A stretch of 64,000 nt of DNA from Hyphomicrobiales bacterium (lineage in GTDB: Bacteria > Pseudomonadota > Alphaproteobacteria > Rhizobiales > Rhizobiaceae): positions 1-64,000 of the forward strand of contig JAFKJU010000016.1 in NCBI GenBank assembly GCA_017305935.1, in the 5' to 3' direction. The notes under the pieces were generated by a model. It did not search any database, was not told where the DNA came from, and saw nothing but the letters and a program-made list of their open reading frames with translations. This document shows, one piece after another, positions 26,602 to 36,708 of this stretch (its first letter is position 1; every line of letters begins with the position of its first letter). A program made the position numbers and the translations under genes.

Positions 26602-27765
26602 ATGGCCGCCGCAATGATGCAAATCCGCCGTATCGGCCTGCCGCGCCTCTTCGTCCATGTCAGCGTGCTCGTCATCGTGCTGCTCTGGCTGTTCCCGACG
26701 CTCGGCATCTTCGTCAGCGCCCTGCGCGACAAGGATCAACTGGCCGTTTCCGGCTGGTGGACGGCGTTTTCCACCTCCAAGCGCACCGAGGTGGCGCGCC
26801 TTGCCGATGCCACGGCGCAGAAGCAGGAGGGCACGCTCTACGTAATCTCCGGCAATGTCTGGGAGGGCGCCACGCCCCGCACCATCGAAAGCTTCGGCAC
26901 CCGCATCCAGGAGCCGGCCGCCTACAAGGCCGGCGACACCGCCGATCTCGGCGAGGGGGAGCAGTTGCAGGTCAATGCCGATGGCAGCTACCGCTACACC
27001 AAGGCGGCCGCCTTCGACGGCGCGCGCGGCAAGCGCATCTATCTCACGGTCTCGACGCCGCCGGAATTCACCACCGACAATTACAACACGGTGCTGAATT
27101 CGGAAGGCATCGGCCGCTCCTTCATCAATTCGCTGACGGTCGCCATCCCCGCGACGATCATCCCGATCCTGATCGCCGCCTTCGCCGCCTATGCCCTGTC
27201 GTGGATGCATTTCCCGGGGCGCAATTTCATGATCGCCATGGTGGTCGGCCTCATCGTCGTGCCGCTGCAAATGTCGCTCATTCCGTTGTTGAGGATGTAT
27301 AACGAGATCGGCACCATCTTCGGCGTGCCCTCAAAGACCTATGCCGGGATCTGGCTGGCGCACACCGCCTTCGGCATGCCGCTCGCCATCTACCTGCTGC
27401 GCAACTACATGGTCGGCCTACCCAGGGAGATCATCGAATCCGCCCGCGTCGACGGCGCCAGCGATTTCGAGATTTTCGTCAAGATCATCCTGCCGCTCTC
27501 CTTCCCGGCGCTGGCCTCCTTCGCCATTTTCCAGTTCCTCTGGGTCTGGAACGACCTGCTGGTCGCCATGGTCTTCCTCGGCACTGCCAAGGAGCAGCTC
27601 GTGCTGACCGGCCATCTCAACGCGCTGCTCGGCTCGCGCGGCGGCAATTGGGAAATCCTGACGGCGTCGGCTTTCATCACCATCATCGTTCCCCTGATTG
27701 TCTTCTTCGCTCTGCAGCGCTATCTCGTGCGCGGTCTGCTGGCGGGATCGGTCAAGGGCGGCTGA
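26602..27765 (+). CDS. aglG: Alpha-glucoside ABC transporter permease AglG
   Basis: A 387-residue permease with helices at about 12-35, 175-200 and further C-terminal ones, and the EAA loop VGLPREIIESARVDGASDFEIFVKIILPLS. Between the first two helices lies an outside loop of about 135 residues (WWTAFSTSKRTEVARLADAT to PPEFTTDNYN), far larger than in most MalG-type permeases and reminiscent of the P2 loop of MalF. S. meliloti AglG is of similar length. The loop may touch the binding protein AglE. It starts two bases after aglF. Confidence 0.9.
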   Translation: MAAAMMQIRRIGLPRLFVHVSVLVIVLLWLFPTLGIFVSALRDKDQLAVSGWWTAFSTSKRTEVARLADATAQKQEGTLYVISGNVWEGATPRTIESFGTRIQEPAAYKAGDTADLGEGEQLQVNADGSYRYTKAAAFDGARGKRIYLTVSTPPEFTTDNYNTVLNSEGIGRSFINSLTVAIPATIIPILIAAFAAYALSWMHFPGRNFMIAMVVGLIVVPLQMSLIPLLRMYNEIGTIFGVPSKTYAGIWLAHTAFGMPLAIYLLRNYMVGLPREIIESARVDGASDFEIFVKIILPLSFPALASFAIFQFLWVWNDLLVAMVFLGTAKEQLVLTGHLNALLGSRGGNWEILTASAFITIIVPLIVFFALQRYLVRGLLAGSVKGG

Positions 27766-27800
27766 TTCTCTCCTCCCACGACTCATTGGATTCGATAGGC

Positions 27801-29459
27801 ATGAACATTTCCCCGGATTCTCCCCTGACGCCGGACAAGGACTGGTGGCGCGGCGCGGTCATCTACCAGATCTACCCGCGCTCCTTCCAGGATTCGAACG
27901 GCGACGGCGTCGGCGACCTCAAGGGCATCACCGCACGGCTCGGCCATGTCGCGTCCCTCGGCGCCGATGCCATCTGGATCTCGCCCTTCTTCACCTCGCC
28001 GATGAAGGATTATGGCTACGACGTCGCCAATTACGAGGATATCGATCCGATCTTCGGCACGCTTGCCGATTTCGACGCGCTGATCGCCGAGGCCCATCGT
28101 CTCGGCATCCGGGTGATGATCGACCTGGTGATCTCCCACACCTCCGACCAGCACCCGTGGTTCGTCGAAAGCCGCTCCAGCCGCTTCAACCCCAAGGCGG
28201 ATTGGTATGTCTGGGCCGACGCCAAGCCGGACGGCTCGCCGCCCAACAACTGGCTGTCGATCTTCGGCGGCTCGGCCTGGCAGTGGCATTCGACCCGCAT
28301 GCAATATTACATGCACAATTTTTTGACCTCGCAGCCGGATCTCAACCTGCACAATCCGCAGGTCCAGGACGCGCTGCTCGCCATTGCCCGCTTCTGGCTG
28401 CAGCGCGGCGTCGATGGCTTCCGGCTGGACACGATCAACTTCTATTTCCACGATCTGGAACTGCGCGACAATCCGGCGCTGGCTCCGGAAGCCCGCAACG
28501 CCAACACGGCGCCGGCCGTGAACCCCTATAATTTCCAGGAACATCTCTACGACAAGAACCGGCCGGAAAACCTCGCCTTCCTCAAGCGTTTTCGCGCCGT
28601 CATGGAGGAATTTCCGGCGATCGCCGCCGTCGGCGAGGTCGGCGACAGCCAGCGCGGACTGGAAATCGTCGGGGAATACACCTCCGACAACGACAAGATG
28701 CATATGTGTTATGCCTTCGAATTCCTGGCGCCCGATCCGTTGATCCCCCGGCGCGTCGCCGAGGTGCAGCGCGCCTTCGAGGCGGCCGCGCCGCAGGGCT
28801 GGGCCTGCTGGGCCTTCTCCAACCATGACGTCGTGCGCCATGTCAGCCGCTGGGGCGGTCAGGTGGAAGACAAGGACGGTTTCGCCAAGATGCTCGCCGG
28901 CCTGCTTCTGTCGCTGCGCGGCTCGGTCTGCCTTTATGAGGGCGAGGAACTCGGCCTGACCGAGGCCGATCTTTCCTATGAGGATTTGCGCGATCCCTAC
29001 GGCATCGAATTCTGGCCGGAATTCAAGGGCCGCGACGGTTGCCGCACGCCGATGGTCTGGGAAGCCGATGCCACCCATGGCGGCTTCACCGTCGCCGGCC
29101 GTTCCTGGCTACCGACACCGGTCGAACATTTGCCGAAGGCGGTGGATCGCCAGGCCGGCAATCCGCGCTCGGTGCTGGAGCTCTATCGCCGCTTCCTCGC
29201 GTTCCGCAAACGCCATGCGGCCTTTGCCAAGGGAACGATTGCGTTTTTCGAACCGGAAAACTCGATTCTCGCCTTTACCCGGCATTACGAGGGTGAAACA
29301 TTGCTCTGCCTGTTCAACATGAGCGGCGAACCGGGCGCCATCGCCTTGCCGGCCGGCAACTGGCAGGCGCTTGCCGATCACGGTTTTGAAAGCCGGCAGA
29401 GCGTCGAGGCCATCGAATTGCCGGCATGGGGCGCGTTCTTTGCACGGCTGGCCGGATAG
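27801..29459 (+). CDS. aglA: Alpha-glucosidase, GH13 family
   Basis: A 552-residue cytoplasmic hydrolase. GH13 motifs: MIDLVISHTSDQH, GFRLDTINFYF (nucleophile Asp), AVGEVGD (acid/base Glu), and FSNHDVVRHVSR (transition-state Asp). The N-terminus WWRGAVIYQIYPRSFQDSNGDGVGDLKGI is typical of oligo-1,6-glucosidase/alpha-glucosidase. It would cleave imported sucrose, maltose and similar sugars to glucose units. The ATG at 27801, 35 bases after aglG, is chosen; the frame is open further upstream into aglG. It belongs to the aglEFGAK operon. Confidence 0.93.
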   Translation: MNISPDSPLTPDKDWWRGAVIYQIYPRSFQDSNGDGVGDLKGITARLGHVASLGADAIWISPFFTSPMKDYGYDVANYEDIDPIFGTLADFDALIAEAHRLGIRVMIDLVISHTSDQHPWFVESRSSRFNPKADWYVWADAKPDGSPPNNWLSIFGGSAWQWHSTRMQYYMHNFLTSQPDLNLHNPQVQDALLAIARFWLQRGVDGFRLDTINFYFHDLELRDNPALAPEARNANTAPAVNPYNFQEHLYDKNRPENLAFLKRFRAVMEEFPAIAAVGEVGDSQRGLEIVGEYTSDNDKMHMCYAFEFLAPDPLIPRRVAEVQRAFEAAAPQGWACWAFSNHDVVRHVSRWGGQVEDKDGFAKMLAGLLLSLRGSVCLYEGEELGLTEADLSYEDLRDPYGIEFWPEFKGRDGCRTPMVWEADATHGGFTVAGRSWLPTPVEHLPKAVDRQAGNPRSVLELYRRFLAFRKRHAAFAKGTIAFFEPENSILAFTRHYEGETLLCLFNMSGEPGAIALPAGNWQALADHGFESRQSVEAIELPAWGAFFARLAG

Positions 29460-29534
29460 ACTATTCAGAACCGAATCCGGGAGGGCTTGGCGCTTTCCCG
29501 GAATGCGAACGGGATATGAGTTAGGGAGGGGAAA

Positions 29535-30623
29535 ATGACCGGAGTCGTTCTCAAGGACATCCGCAAGTCTTACGGGCAGGTGCATGTTCTGCACGGCATC
29601 GATCTCGAAGTCGCCCAAGGCGAATTCGTGGTGTTCGTCGGTCCGTCCGGCTGCGGCAAGTCGACACTTCTGCGCATGATCGCCGGGCTGGAGGAAATCA
29701 CCTCCGGCGACATGCAGATCGCCGGCCAGCGGGTGAACGAGGTGCCGCCTTCCAAGCGCGGCATCGCCATGGTCTTCCAGTCCTATGCGCTCTATCCGCA
29801 CATGACGGTCTACGACAACATGGCCTTCGGCATGCGCATCGCCGGCGAGAGCAAGGAAGAGATCGATCGCCGCGTGCGTGCCGCCGCCGACATCCTGCAA
29901 CTCACCAATTATCTGGAACGCCTGCCGAAGGCGCTTTCTGGCGGCCAGCGCCAGCGCGTCGCTATCGGCCGCGCCATCTGCCGCGATCCGAAAGTCTTCC
30001 TGTTCGACGAGCCGCTGTCGAACCTCGACGCGGCCCTGCGCGTCGCCACCCGCATCGAGATCGCCAAGCTCAAGCAGTCGATGCCGGATACGACGATGAT
30101 CTACGTCACCCATGACCAGGTGGAGGCGATGACGCTCGCAGACCGCATCGTCGTGCTTTCGGCCGGCCATATCGAGCAGGTCGGGGCGCCGCTCACGCTT
30201 TACGAGCGTCCCGCCAACCTGTTCGTCGCCCGCTTCATCGGCTCGCCGGCGATGAACATCATCCCGGCGACCATCCGCGAGACCGGCGAGACGACCGAAG
30301 TGACGCTGGCCGGGGGCAAATCGGTGCGCGTCGGCATCGCCACGCCCGCGTCGGAGAAGGGCAGGAACGCCAGCTTCGGTATTCGCCCGGAAGACCTGCA
30401 GATCGCCAGCGGCGAGAACTACCTGTTCGAGGGCGAGATCGCCATCGTCGAGGCGCTGGGCGAAGTGACCCTGCTCTATATCGAGGGGCTGGTGCCGGGC
30501 GAACCGATCATCGTCAAGATCCCCGGCATCGTCCAGGCGGAGAAGGGCGAGAGGCTGCGCTTCTCCGCGCCGGCCGAAAAGATGCATCTCTTCGACGGCG
30601 AGGGCCGCAGCTATCGCCGTTAA
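29535..30623 (+). CDS. aglK: Alpha-glucoside ABC transporter ATPase AglK
   Basis: A 362-residue cytoplasmic ATPase of the MalK/UgpC type. Walker A GPSGCGKST (about 37-45), Q-loop, signature LSGGQRQRVAIGRAI, Walker B VFLFDEPLSNLDAALR, then switch His in VTHDQVEAM, and a C-terminal regulatory beta domain (about 235-360). GAGGGG before the ATG gives the ribosome site. It ends the agl operon. MalK-type C-terminal domains may also serve other sugar systems. Confidence 0.93.
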   Translation: MTGVVLKDIRKSYGQVHVLHGIDLEVAQGEFVVFVGPSGCGKSTLLRMIAGLEEITSGDMQIAGQRVNEVPPSKRGIAMVFQSYALYPHMTVYDNMAFGMRIAGESKEEIDRRVRAAADILQLTNYLERLPKALSGGQRQRVAIGRAICRDPKVFLFDEPLSNLDAALRVATRIEIAKLKQSMPDTTMIYVTHDQVEAMTLADRIVVLSAGHIEQVGAPLTLYERPANLFVARFIGSPAMNIIPATIRETGETTEVTLAGGKSVRVGIATPASEKGRNASFGIRPEDLQIASGENYLFEGEIAIVEALGEVTLLYIEGLVPGEPIIVKIPGIVQAEKGERLRFSAPAEKMHLFDGEGRSYRR

Positions 30624-30759
30624 AAATCCCGGCTCGGGCGGGCGCTAACACACTCTGTTAAGCGCTTGCCGCTACCCTGAACCGACATCGGAGTCGGGAG
30701 TATATGTCGTGTCTTTGTCTGCGGGTCGTGGTCATTTTCTGAACAAGGAAGAGTCGTTC

Positions 30760-31116
30760 ATGTATGATCGCGAAACGCGATTCACCATGGAAGACACGAT
30801 GAACGCGGCGCGTATCGAATATACGGAAAAGGGCGTCATGAACATGGCGTCGCGCCGCTGCGACATCATCCGCATCTCGCGCAGCCAGGCGGTGCTCGGA
30901 TTGCTGACCCAGTATAGCCTGCCGCAGCAGTTCTATCTCGACATTCCCGACGCGCGCATCACCAAAGTCGGCTGCCTTCTGATGCGCGTCAACGCCAACA
31001 ACACCATCGAGGTCCGTTTCCTGCGCGTTCTCAGCGAAAAGGAAATGAACCGCATCTTCGTCTATTCCACCCATCCTGCTCATCGTGACCGGGTGTTGGA
31101 TGTGCGCGCCTGGTAA
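30760..31116 (+). CDS. Degenerate PilZ-domain protein
   Basis: A 118-residue protein resembling a PilZ domain: a beta-rich run (GVMNMASRRCDIIRISRSQAVLGLLTQYSLPQQFYLDIPDARITKVGCLLMRV). The c-di-GMP signature D/N-x-S-x-x-G is altered (RISRSQAV lacks the Asp and Gly), and the RxxxR part is weak, so binding of c-di-GMP is doubtful. The start at 30760 follows AAGGAAGAG; a GTG at 30709 would add 17 residues. It stands alone between the agl operon and the edd gene, facing the bidirectional terminator at 31144. Function unknown. Confidence 0.6.
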   Translation: MYDRETRFTMEDTMNAARIEYTEKGVMNMASRRCDIIRISRSQAVLGLLTQYSLPQQFYLDIPDARITKVGCLLMRVNANNTIEVRFLRVLSEKEMNRIFVYSTHPAHRDRVLDVRAW

Positions 31117-31143
31117 GGCGCAACACTTTCAGCTTCGCATAAG

Positions 31144-31172
31144 AAAACCCGGCGTTTTCGCCGGGTTTTTTG
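31144..31172. terminator. Bidirectional terminator between PilZ-like gene and edd
   Basis: AAAACCCGGCG, TTTT loop, CGCCGGGTTTT then TTTG. Perfect stem with A-run on the left and T-run on the right, so it can stop transcripts from both sides (the plus-strand PilZ-like gene and the minus-strand edd operon). Confidence 0.9.
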
Positions 31173-31179
31173 TCGGACG

Positions 31180-32997
<1,818 letters not shown>

Positions 32998-33082
32998 CGT
33001 TCTCATCCTATCGTCATGGGATCGCAAGCCCGGACGGATGGGAGTCCCGGTCAGGCAAGGATCGGTTCGGGCGTCCTGGCTG

Positions 33083-33781
33083 TCAAGGCGCCCAGTAAAT
33101 ATCGACGGGCGTCGAGGCCCGGCGCAGCATCGCGCGGATCGGCATGTCGCGTTCGTCGCCATCGGCAAGCGCCTGGTCGAGAACCGTCTTCTTGGCCTCG
33201 CCCTCGATATGCAGCACCAGCAGGCGGGCGTCTTCGAGGCTGGCGAAGGTGAAGGTCAGGCGCGGTTCGCCCGCATCCTGCGCTTCCATCGTCACGATAC
33301 CGCGCGGCGTTTTCGGATCGATGGCGCGCTCGAGGTTGTTGCCGCCGGGAAAGAAGGAGGCGGTATGGCCGTCATTGCCCATGCCGAGGATGACGACGTC
33401 GAAAGGCGGCTCGATTTCGGCGACTTCCTTGCTGGCTATGGCGGCGGCGATCTCCACATCGTCCACCGGCTGGTAGAGCGGCAGGAAGACCGCATCGGCG
33501 GCGGCATCGCGCAGCAGGTTTTCGGCGACCAGAAGATGGTTCGAGCGCGGATTGTCGGCGGGCACGAAACGCTCGTCGACGAGCGTTACGATCACCTTCG
33601 TCCAGTCGAGCGGCCGCGTCGACAGCGTCCTGAAGAAGGTTTTCGGCGTCGAGCCGCCGGAGACGGCAAGGCTTGCCTTGCCGCGGGCGGCGATGCCGGC
33701 GGCCAGCGCCACCGCCACCGCATCGGCGAGGTTTTCGGCAAGTTCCGCTCCGTTGGCGAAGGTGTGCAGGCGTGAGGTCAT
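33083..33781 (-). CDS. pgl: 6-Phosphogluconolactonase
   Basis: A 232-residue enzyme hydrolysing 6-phosphogluconolactone between zwf and edd in the pathway. [17 protein letters not shown] is the glucosamine-6-phosphate isomerase/6PGL motif, with [17 protein letters not shown] and [20 protein letters not shown]. The start at 33781 (MTSRLHTF) lies four bases after the zwf stop and gives the usual length. An ATG at 33796 overlapping zwf is possible. Confidence 0.95.
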   Translation of the reverse strand: MTSRLHTFANGAELAENLADAVAVALAAGIAARGKASLAVSGGSTPKTFFRTLSTRPLDWTKVIVTLVDERFVPADNPRSNHLLVAENLLRDAAADAVFLPLYQPVDDVEIAAAIASKEVAEIEPPFDVVILGMGNDGHTASFFPGGNNLERAIDPKTPRGIVTMEAQDAGEPRLTFTFASLEDARLLVLHIEGEAKKTVLDQALADGDERDMPIRAMLRRASTPVDIYWAP

Positions 33782-33785
33782 GGCG

Positions 33786-35258
33786 TCAGCTTTCATGCCA
33801 GGTGCGGCCGTCACGCTCGATCAGCGCGATGGCCTGGCTCGGTCCCCAGGTTCCGGCGGTATAGCCCTGCGCCGGCTGTCCGGTTTCGTCCCAGGCTTTC
33901 AGGATCGGATCGACCCAGCGCCATGCGGCCTCGACCTCGTCGCGGCGCATGAACAGCGTCTGGTTGGAGCGGATGACGTCGAGCAGCAGCCGCTCATAGG
34001 CATCGGCGCTGCGGGCGTTGAAGGCCTCGGCAAAACTCATGTCGAGCGAGACGTTGCGCAGGCGCATGCCGCCGGGGCCGGGATCCTTGATCATCAGCGA
34101 CTGCTTGACGCCTTCGTTCGGTTGCAGACGGATGACGAGCTGGTTCTGCGAGATGCGGCCGGCGGCGTCGTCGAAGATCGAATGCGGGATCGGCTTGAAG
34201 GTGATGACGATTTCCGACATGCGCTCGGCCATGCGTTTGCCGGTGCGGATGTAGAAGGGCACGCCGGCCCAGCGCCAGTTGTCGATCTCGGCCTTGATGC
34301 CGACGAAGGTCTCGGTGTTGGAAACGCCGCCTTCCAGCTCTTCGAGATAACCCTTGACGGGGCCGCCGGCGGAAGCGCCGGCCTTGTACTGGCCGCGCAC
34401 GGTCAGTTTCTCGACATTGGAGGCGTCGATGCGCTTCAGCGCCCTGAGCACCTTCAGCTTCTCGTCGCGCACGGATTCGGCGTTCATCGACGGCGGCACT
34501 TCCATGGCCACCAAGCAGAGGAGCTGCAGGATATGGTTCTGCACCATGTCGCGCAGCGCGCCCGCCTTGTCGTAATAGCCGGCGCGGCTTTCGAGGCCGA
34601 CCGATTCGGCGACGGTGATCTGCACATGGTCGATATGGGCGGAGTTCCACAGCGGCTCGTAGAGCGCATTGGCGAAACGCAGCGCCATCAGGTTCTGCAC
34701 CGTCTCCTTGCCGAGATAGTGGTCGATGCGGAAGATCTGCTCTTCGCGAAACACCTTGCCGATCGTGTCGTTCAGCTCCAGCGCCGAGGCGAGGTCGCGG
34801 CCGATCGGCTTTTCGACGACGATGCGGGTGGACTTGGTGATCAGCTTGTTGTCGCGGATGCGCTCGGAAATATCGCCGAAGATCGCTGGTGCCACGGCCA
34901 GATAGAAGGCGCGCACACGCTCCTTGCCCTCGTCGAGCAGATCCTTGAGCTCTTTCCAGCCGTTATCGGACTTGGCGTCGACGGAGACGTAATAAAGGCG
35001 GTTGCAGAAGGCCTTGACCTGGTCGGCATCGTATTCGCCGGGCTTCAGGTGTTCTCTCAGCGCCTCGTCGGCGAATTTGCGGTATTCTTCATGGGTGAGG
35101 TGGCTACGCGAGGCGCCGATGATGCGCGTCGGCTCGGTCAACTGGCCGTCCAACTGGCGGTGATACAGGGCGGGCAGAAGCTTGCGCTCGGCAAGATCGC
35201 CCGTGCCGCCGAAAACGACGTAATCGAACGGCTCGACTGGAATGATTTGGCTGCTCAT
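33786..35258 (-). CDS. zwf: Glucose-6-phosphate 1-dehydrogenase
   Basis: First enzyme of the oxidative pentose phosphate and Entner-Doudoroff routes, 490 residues. The Rossmann motif FGGTGDLAERKLLPALY (about 15-31), the active-site motif RIDHYLGKETVQN (about residues 180-192) and EKPIGRDLASA are diagnostic. It begins the zwf-pgl-edd operon, which lets glucose from the agl system enter the Entner-Doudoroff route, the main sugar pathway in rhizobia. Its promoter lies in the 147-base gap to 35405. Confidence 0.97.
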   Translation of the reverse strand: MSSQIIPVEPFDYVVFGGTGDLAERKLLPALYHRQLDGQLTEPTRIIGASRSHLTHEEYRKFADEALREHLKPGEYDADQVKAFCNRLYYVSVDAKSDNGWKELKDLLDEGKERVRAFYLAVAPAIFGDISERIRDNKLITKSTRIVVEKPIGRDLASALELNDTIGKVFREEQIFRIDHYLGKETVQNLMALRFANALYEPLWNSAHIDHVQITVAESVGLESRAGYYDKAGALRDMVQNHILQLLCLVAMEVPPSMNAESVRDEKLKVLRALKRIDASNVEKLTVRGQYKAGASAGGPVKGYLEELEGGVSNTETFVGIKAEIDNWRWAGVPFYIRTGKRMAERMSEIVITFKPIPHSIFDDAAGRISQNQLVIRLQPNEGVKQSLMIKDPGPGGMRLRNVSLDMSFAEAFNARSADAYERLLLDVIRSNQTLFMRRDEVEAAWRWVDPILKAWDETGQPAQGYTAGTWGPSQAIALIERDGRTWHES

Positions 35259-35334
35259 GAAGAGTCTCTCAATCAGGCTGTTTGCCGGTCTTGTAATCTA
35301 ATCGATTTAAAAACACCAGCCCCTTTGGTGAAAA

Positions 35335-35378
35335 AGAGTCTCAAACGGCGCGTCCCGCCGGTTTGACGGGCGGGACGC
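35335..35378 (-). terminator. Terminator after the putrescine oxidase gene
   Basis: GCGTCCCGCC at 35350-35359 pairs perfectly with GGCGGGACGC at 35369-35378. Read on the minus strand the hairpin is followed by TTTGAGACTCTTTTT. It separates the puu genes from zwf. Confidence 0.8.
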
Positions 35379-35405
35379 AGGCCTGTTCAGGTCGGTGTTC
35401 CCGGT

Positions 35406-36692
35406 TCAGAACCGGTCGCGCAGCGCGTACCAGGTGAGCGCCAGGAACAGGAGCGGCGAGCGGAAACGCGGCCCTCCGGGGAAGGCCGGGATCTTCAGGG
35501 CGCGCAGGCCGTCCAGATCCGTCTTCGCCCCCAGGATTTCGTCGGCATAGAGCTTGCCGCAATAGTTCGACAGCATGACGCCATGGCCGGAATAGCCGCC
35601 GATCGAGGTGACGCCTGGCATCACCTCGCGCACGAAGGGCTGGCGCGGCAGCGTGATGCCGACGAACCCGCCCCAGGCATGGGTGATGTCGATTTTCTCC
35701 AGCTCCGGATAGAGCTCGCAGATCTGCCGGCGGATATGGATCGAGATGTCGCCGGGATCATCTTTGGTATAAGCCTCGCGGCCGCCGAACAGCAGCCGGT
35801 TGTCTTTCGTCTTGCGGAAATAGCGCACGACGAATCGCGAATCGGCAATCGATTCCCCGCCCGGAATGATGTTCGGAAAATCGGTAAGCGGCGCGGTGGC
35901 GCCGATGAACGAGCCGATCGGCATCACATGCGCTGATGTGACCGGCTCCAGCCCGTCGATATAGGCATTGGTGGCGATCAGCACGCGGTCGGCGGTGATG
36001 CTGCCGCGCTCCGTCTCGACGACGATCTTGCCGCCGACCCGCTCGATCGATTTTGCCCGCGTCAGCTCGTGCAGCGAGGCGCCGGCGGCCTGCGCTGCCT
36101 TCGCCACGCCGGTCACCAGCTTCAGCGGGTGGATATGGCCGGTGCCGCTGTCGAACAGGCCGCAATGGAAGCGTTTGGAGCCGACCCGCTCTGCCGTCTC
36201 CACCGTATCCATGAAGCGCATGTGCGGATAATTGTAGCGCGTCGCGGCGATCTCGACCTCGTCGCGATACTCCTTCTCGTGGCCCGGCTTGTGAGCGACG
36301 TTCATCTGGCCGGGATGGTAGTCGATGTCGATACCATGCTCGGCGGCGAAGGCGTGGAGATGGCGCTTGGCGTCCTCGGCCATGTCGAACAGGCGTTTTG
36401 CCGCTTCATAGCCGTATTTCGCTTCCATCTCCTCCGGGGTCCAGCGCTGGCCGGTGCCGATCTGGCCGCCGTTGCGGCCGGAAGCGCCGTCGCCGAAGCG
36501 CGCGCCGTCGATCAGGGTGACCGAGACGCCCGCCTTCGCCAGATGATAGGCCGCCTGCAGCCCGGTGAAGCCGCCGCCGATCACGGCGACGTCCACATGG
36601 CGCGAACCGTCGAGAACGGCATAGGCGGGCCTTTCCCCCACGGACGCCTGATACCAGGAAATCCCCGGCGCGATGGGGCTCTGCCATGTCAT
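35406..36692 (-). CDS. FAD oxidoreductase, probable gamma-glutamylputrescine oxidase
   Basis: A 428-residue DAO-family flavoprotein. The dinucleotide motif VAVIGGGFTGLQAAYHLAKAGVSVTLID is followed by DGASGRNGGQIGTGQRW, characteristic of PuuB/OrdL oxidases, and the C-terminal substrate/FAD part GVTSIGGYSGHGVMLSNYCGKLYAD. The start at 36692 (MTWQSPIAPGISWYQASV) fits the family; the upstream frame runs into the glutamine synthetase gene. It lies 16 bases downstream of a PuuA-like gene, so the pair would gamma-glutamylate putrescine and then oxidise it. Other OrdL-type substrates are possible. Confidence 0.8.
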   Translation of the reverse strand: MTWQSPIAPGISWYQASVGERPAYAVLDGSRHVDVAVIGGGFTGLQAAYHLAKAGVSVTLIDGARFGDGASGRNGGQIGTGQRWTPEEMEAKYGYEAAKRLFDMAEDAKRHLHAFAAEHGIDIDYHPGQMNVAHKPGHEKEYRDEVEIAATRYNYPHMRFMDTVETAERVGSKRFHCGLFDSGTGHIHPLKLVTGVAKAAQAAGASLHELTRAKSIERVGGKIVVETERGSITADRVLIATNAYIDGLEPVTSAHVMPIGSFIGATAPLTDFPNIIPGGESIADSRFVVRYFRKTKDNRLLFGGREAYTKDDPGDISIHIRRQICELYPELEKIDITHAWGGFVGITLPRQPFVREVMPGVTSIGGYSGHGVMLSNYCGKLYADEILGAKTDLDGLRALKIPAFPGGPRFRSPLLFLALTWYALRDRF

Positions 36693-36708
36693 GATGGTCA
36701 AGCTCCCC

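Noticed and set aside
30660-30667. AAGCGCTT palindrome after aglK as a second AglR operator
   Set aside because: Only 8 bases and at the 3' end of the operon. It may be chance.
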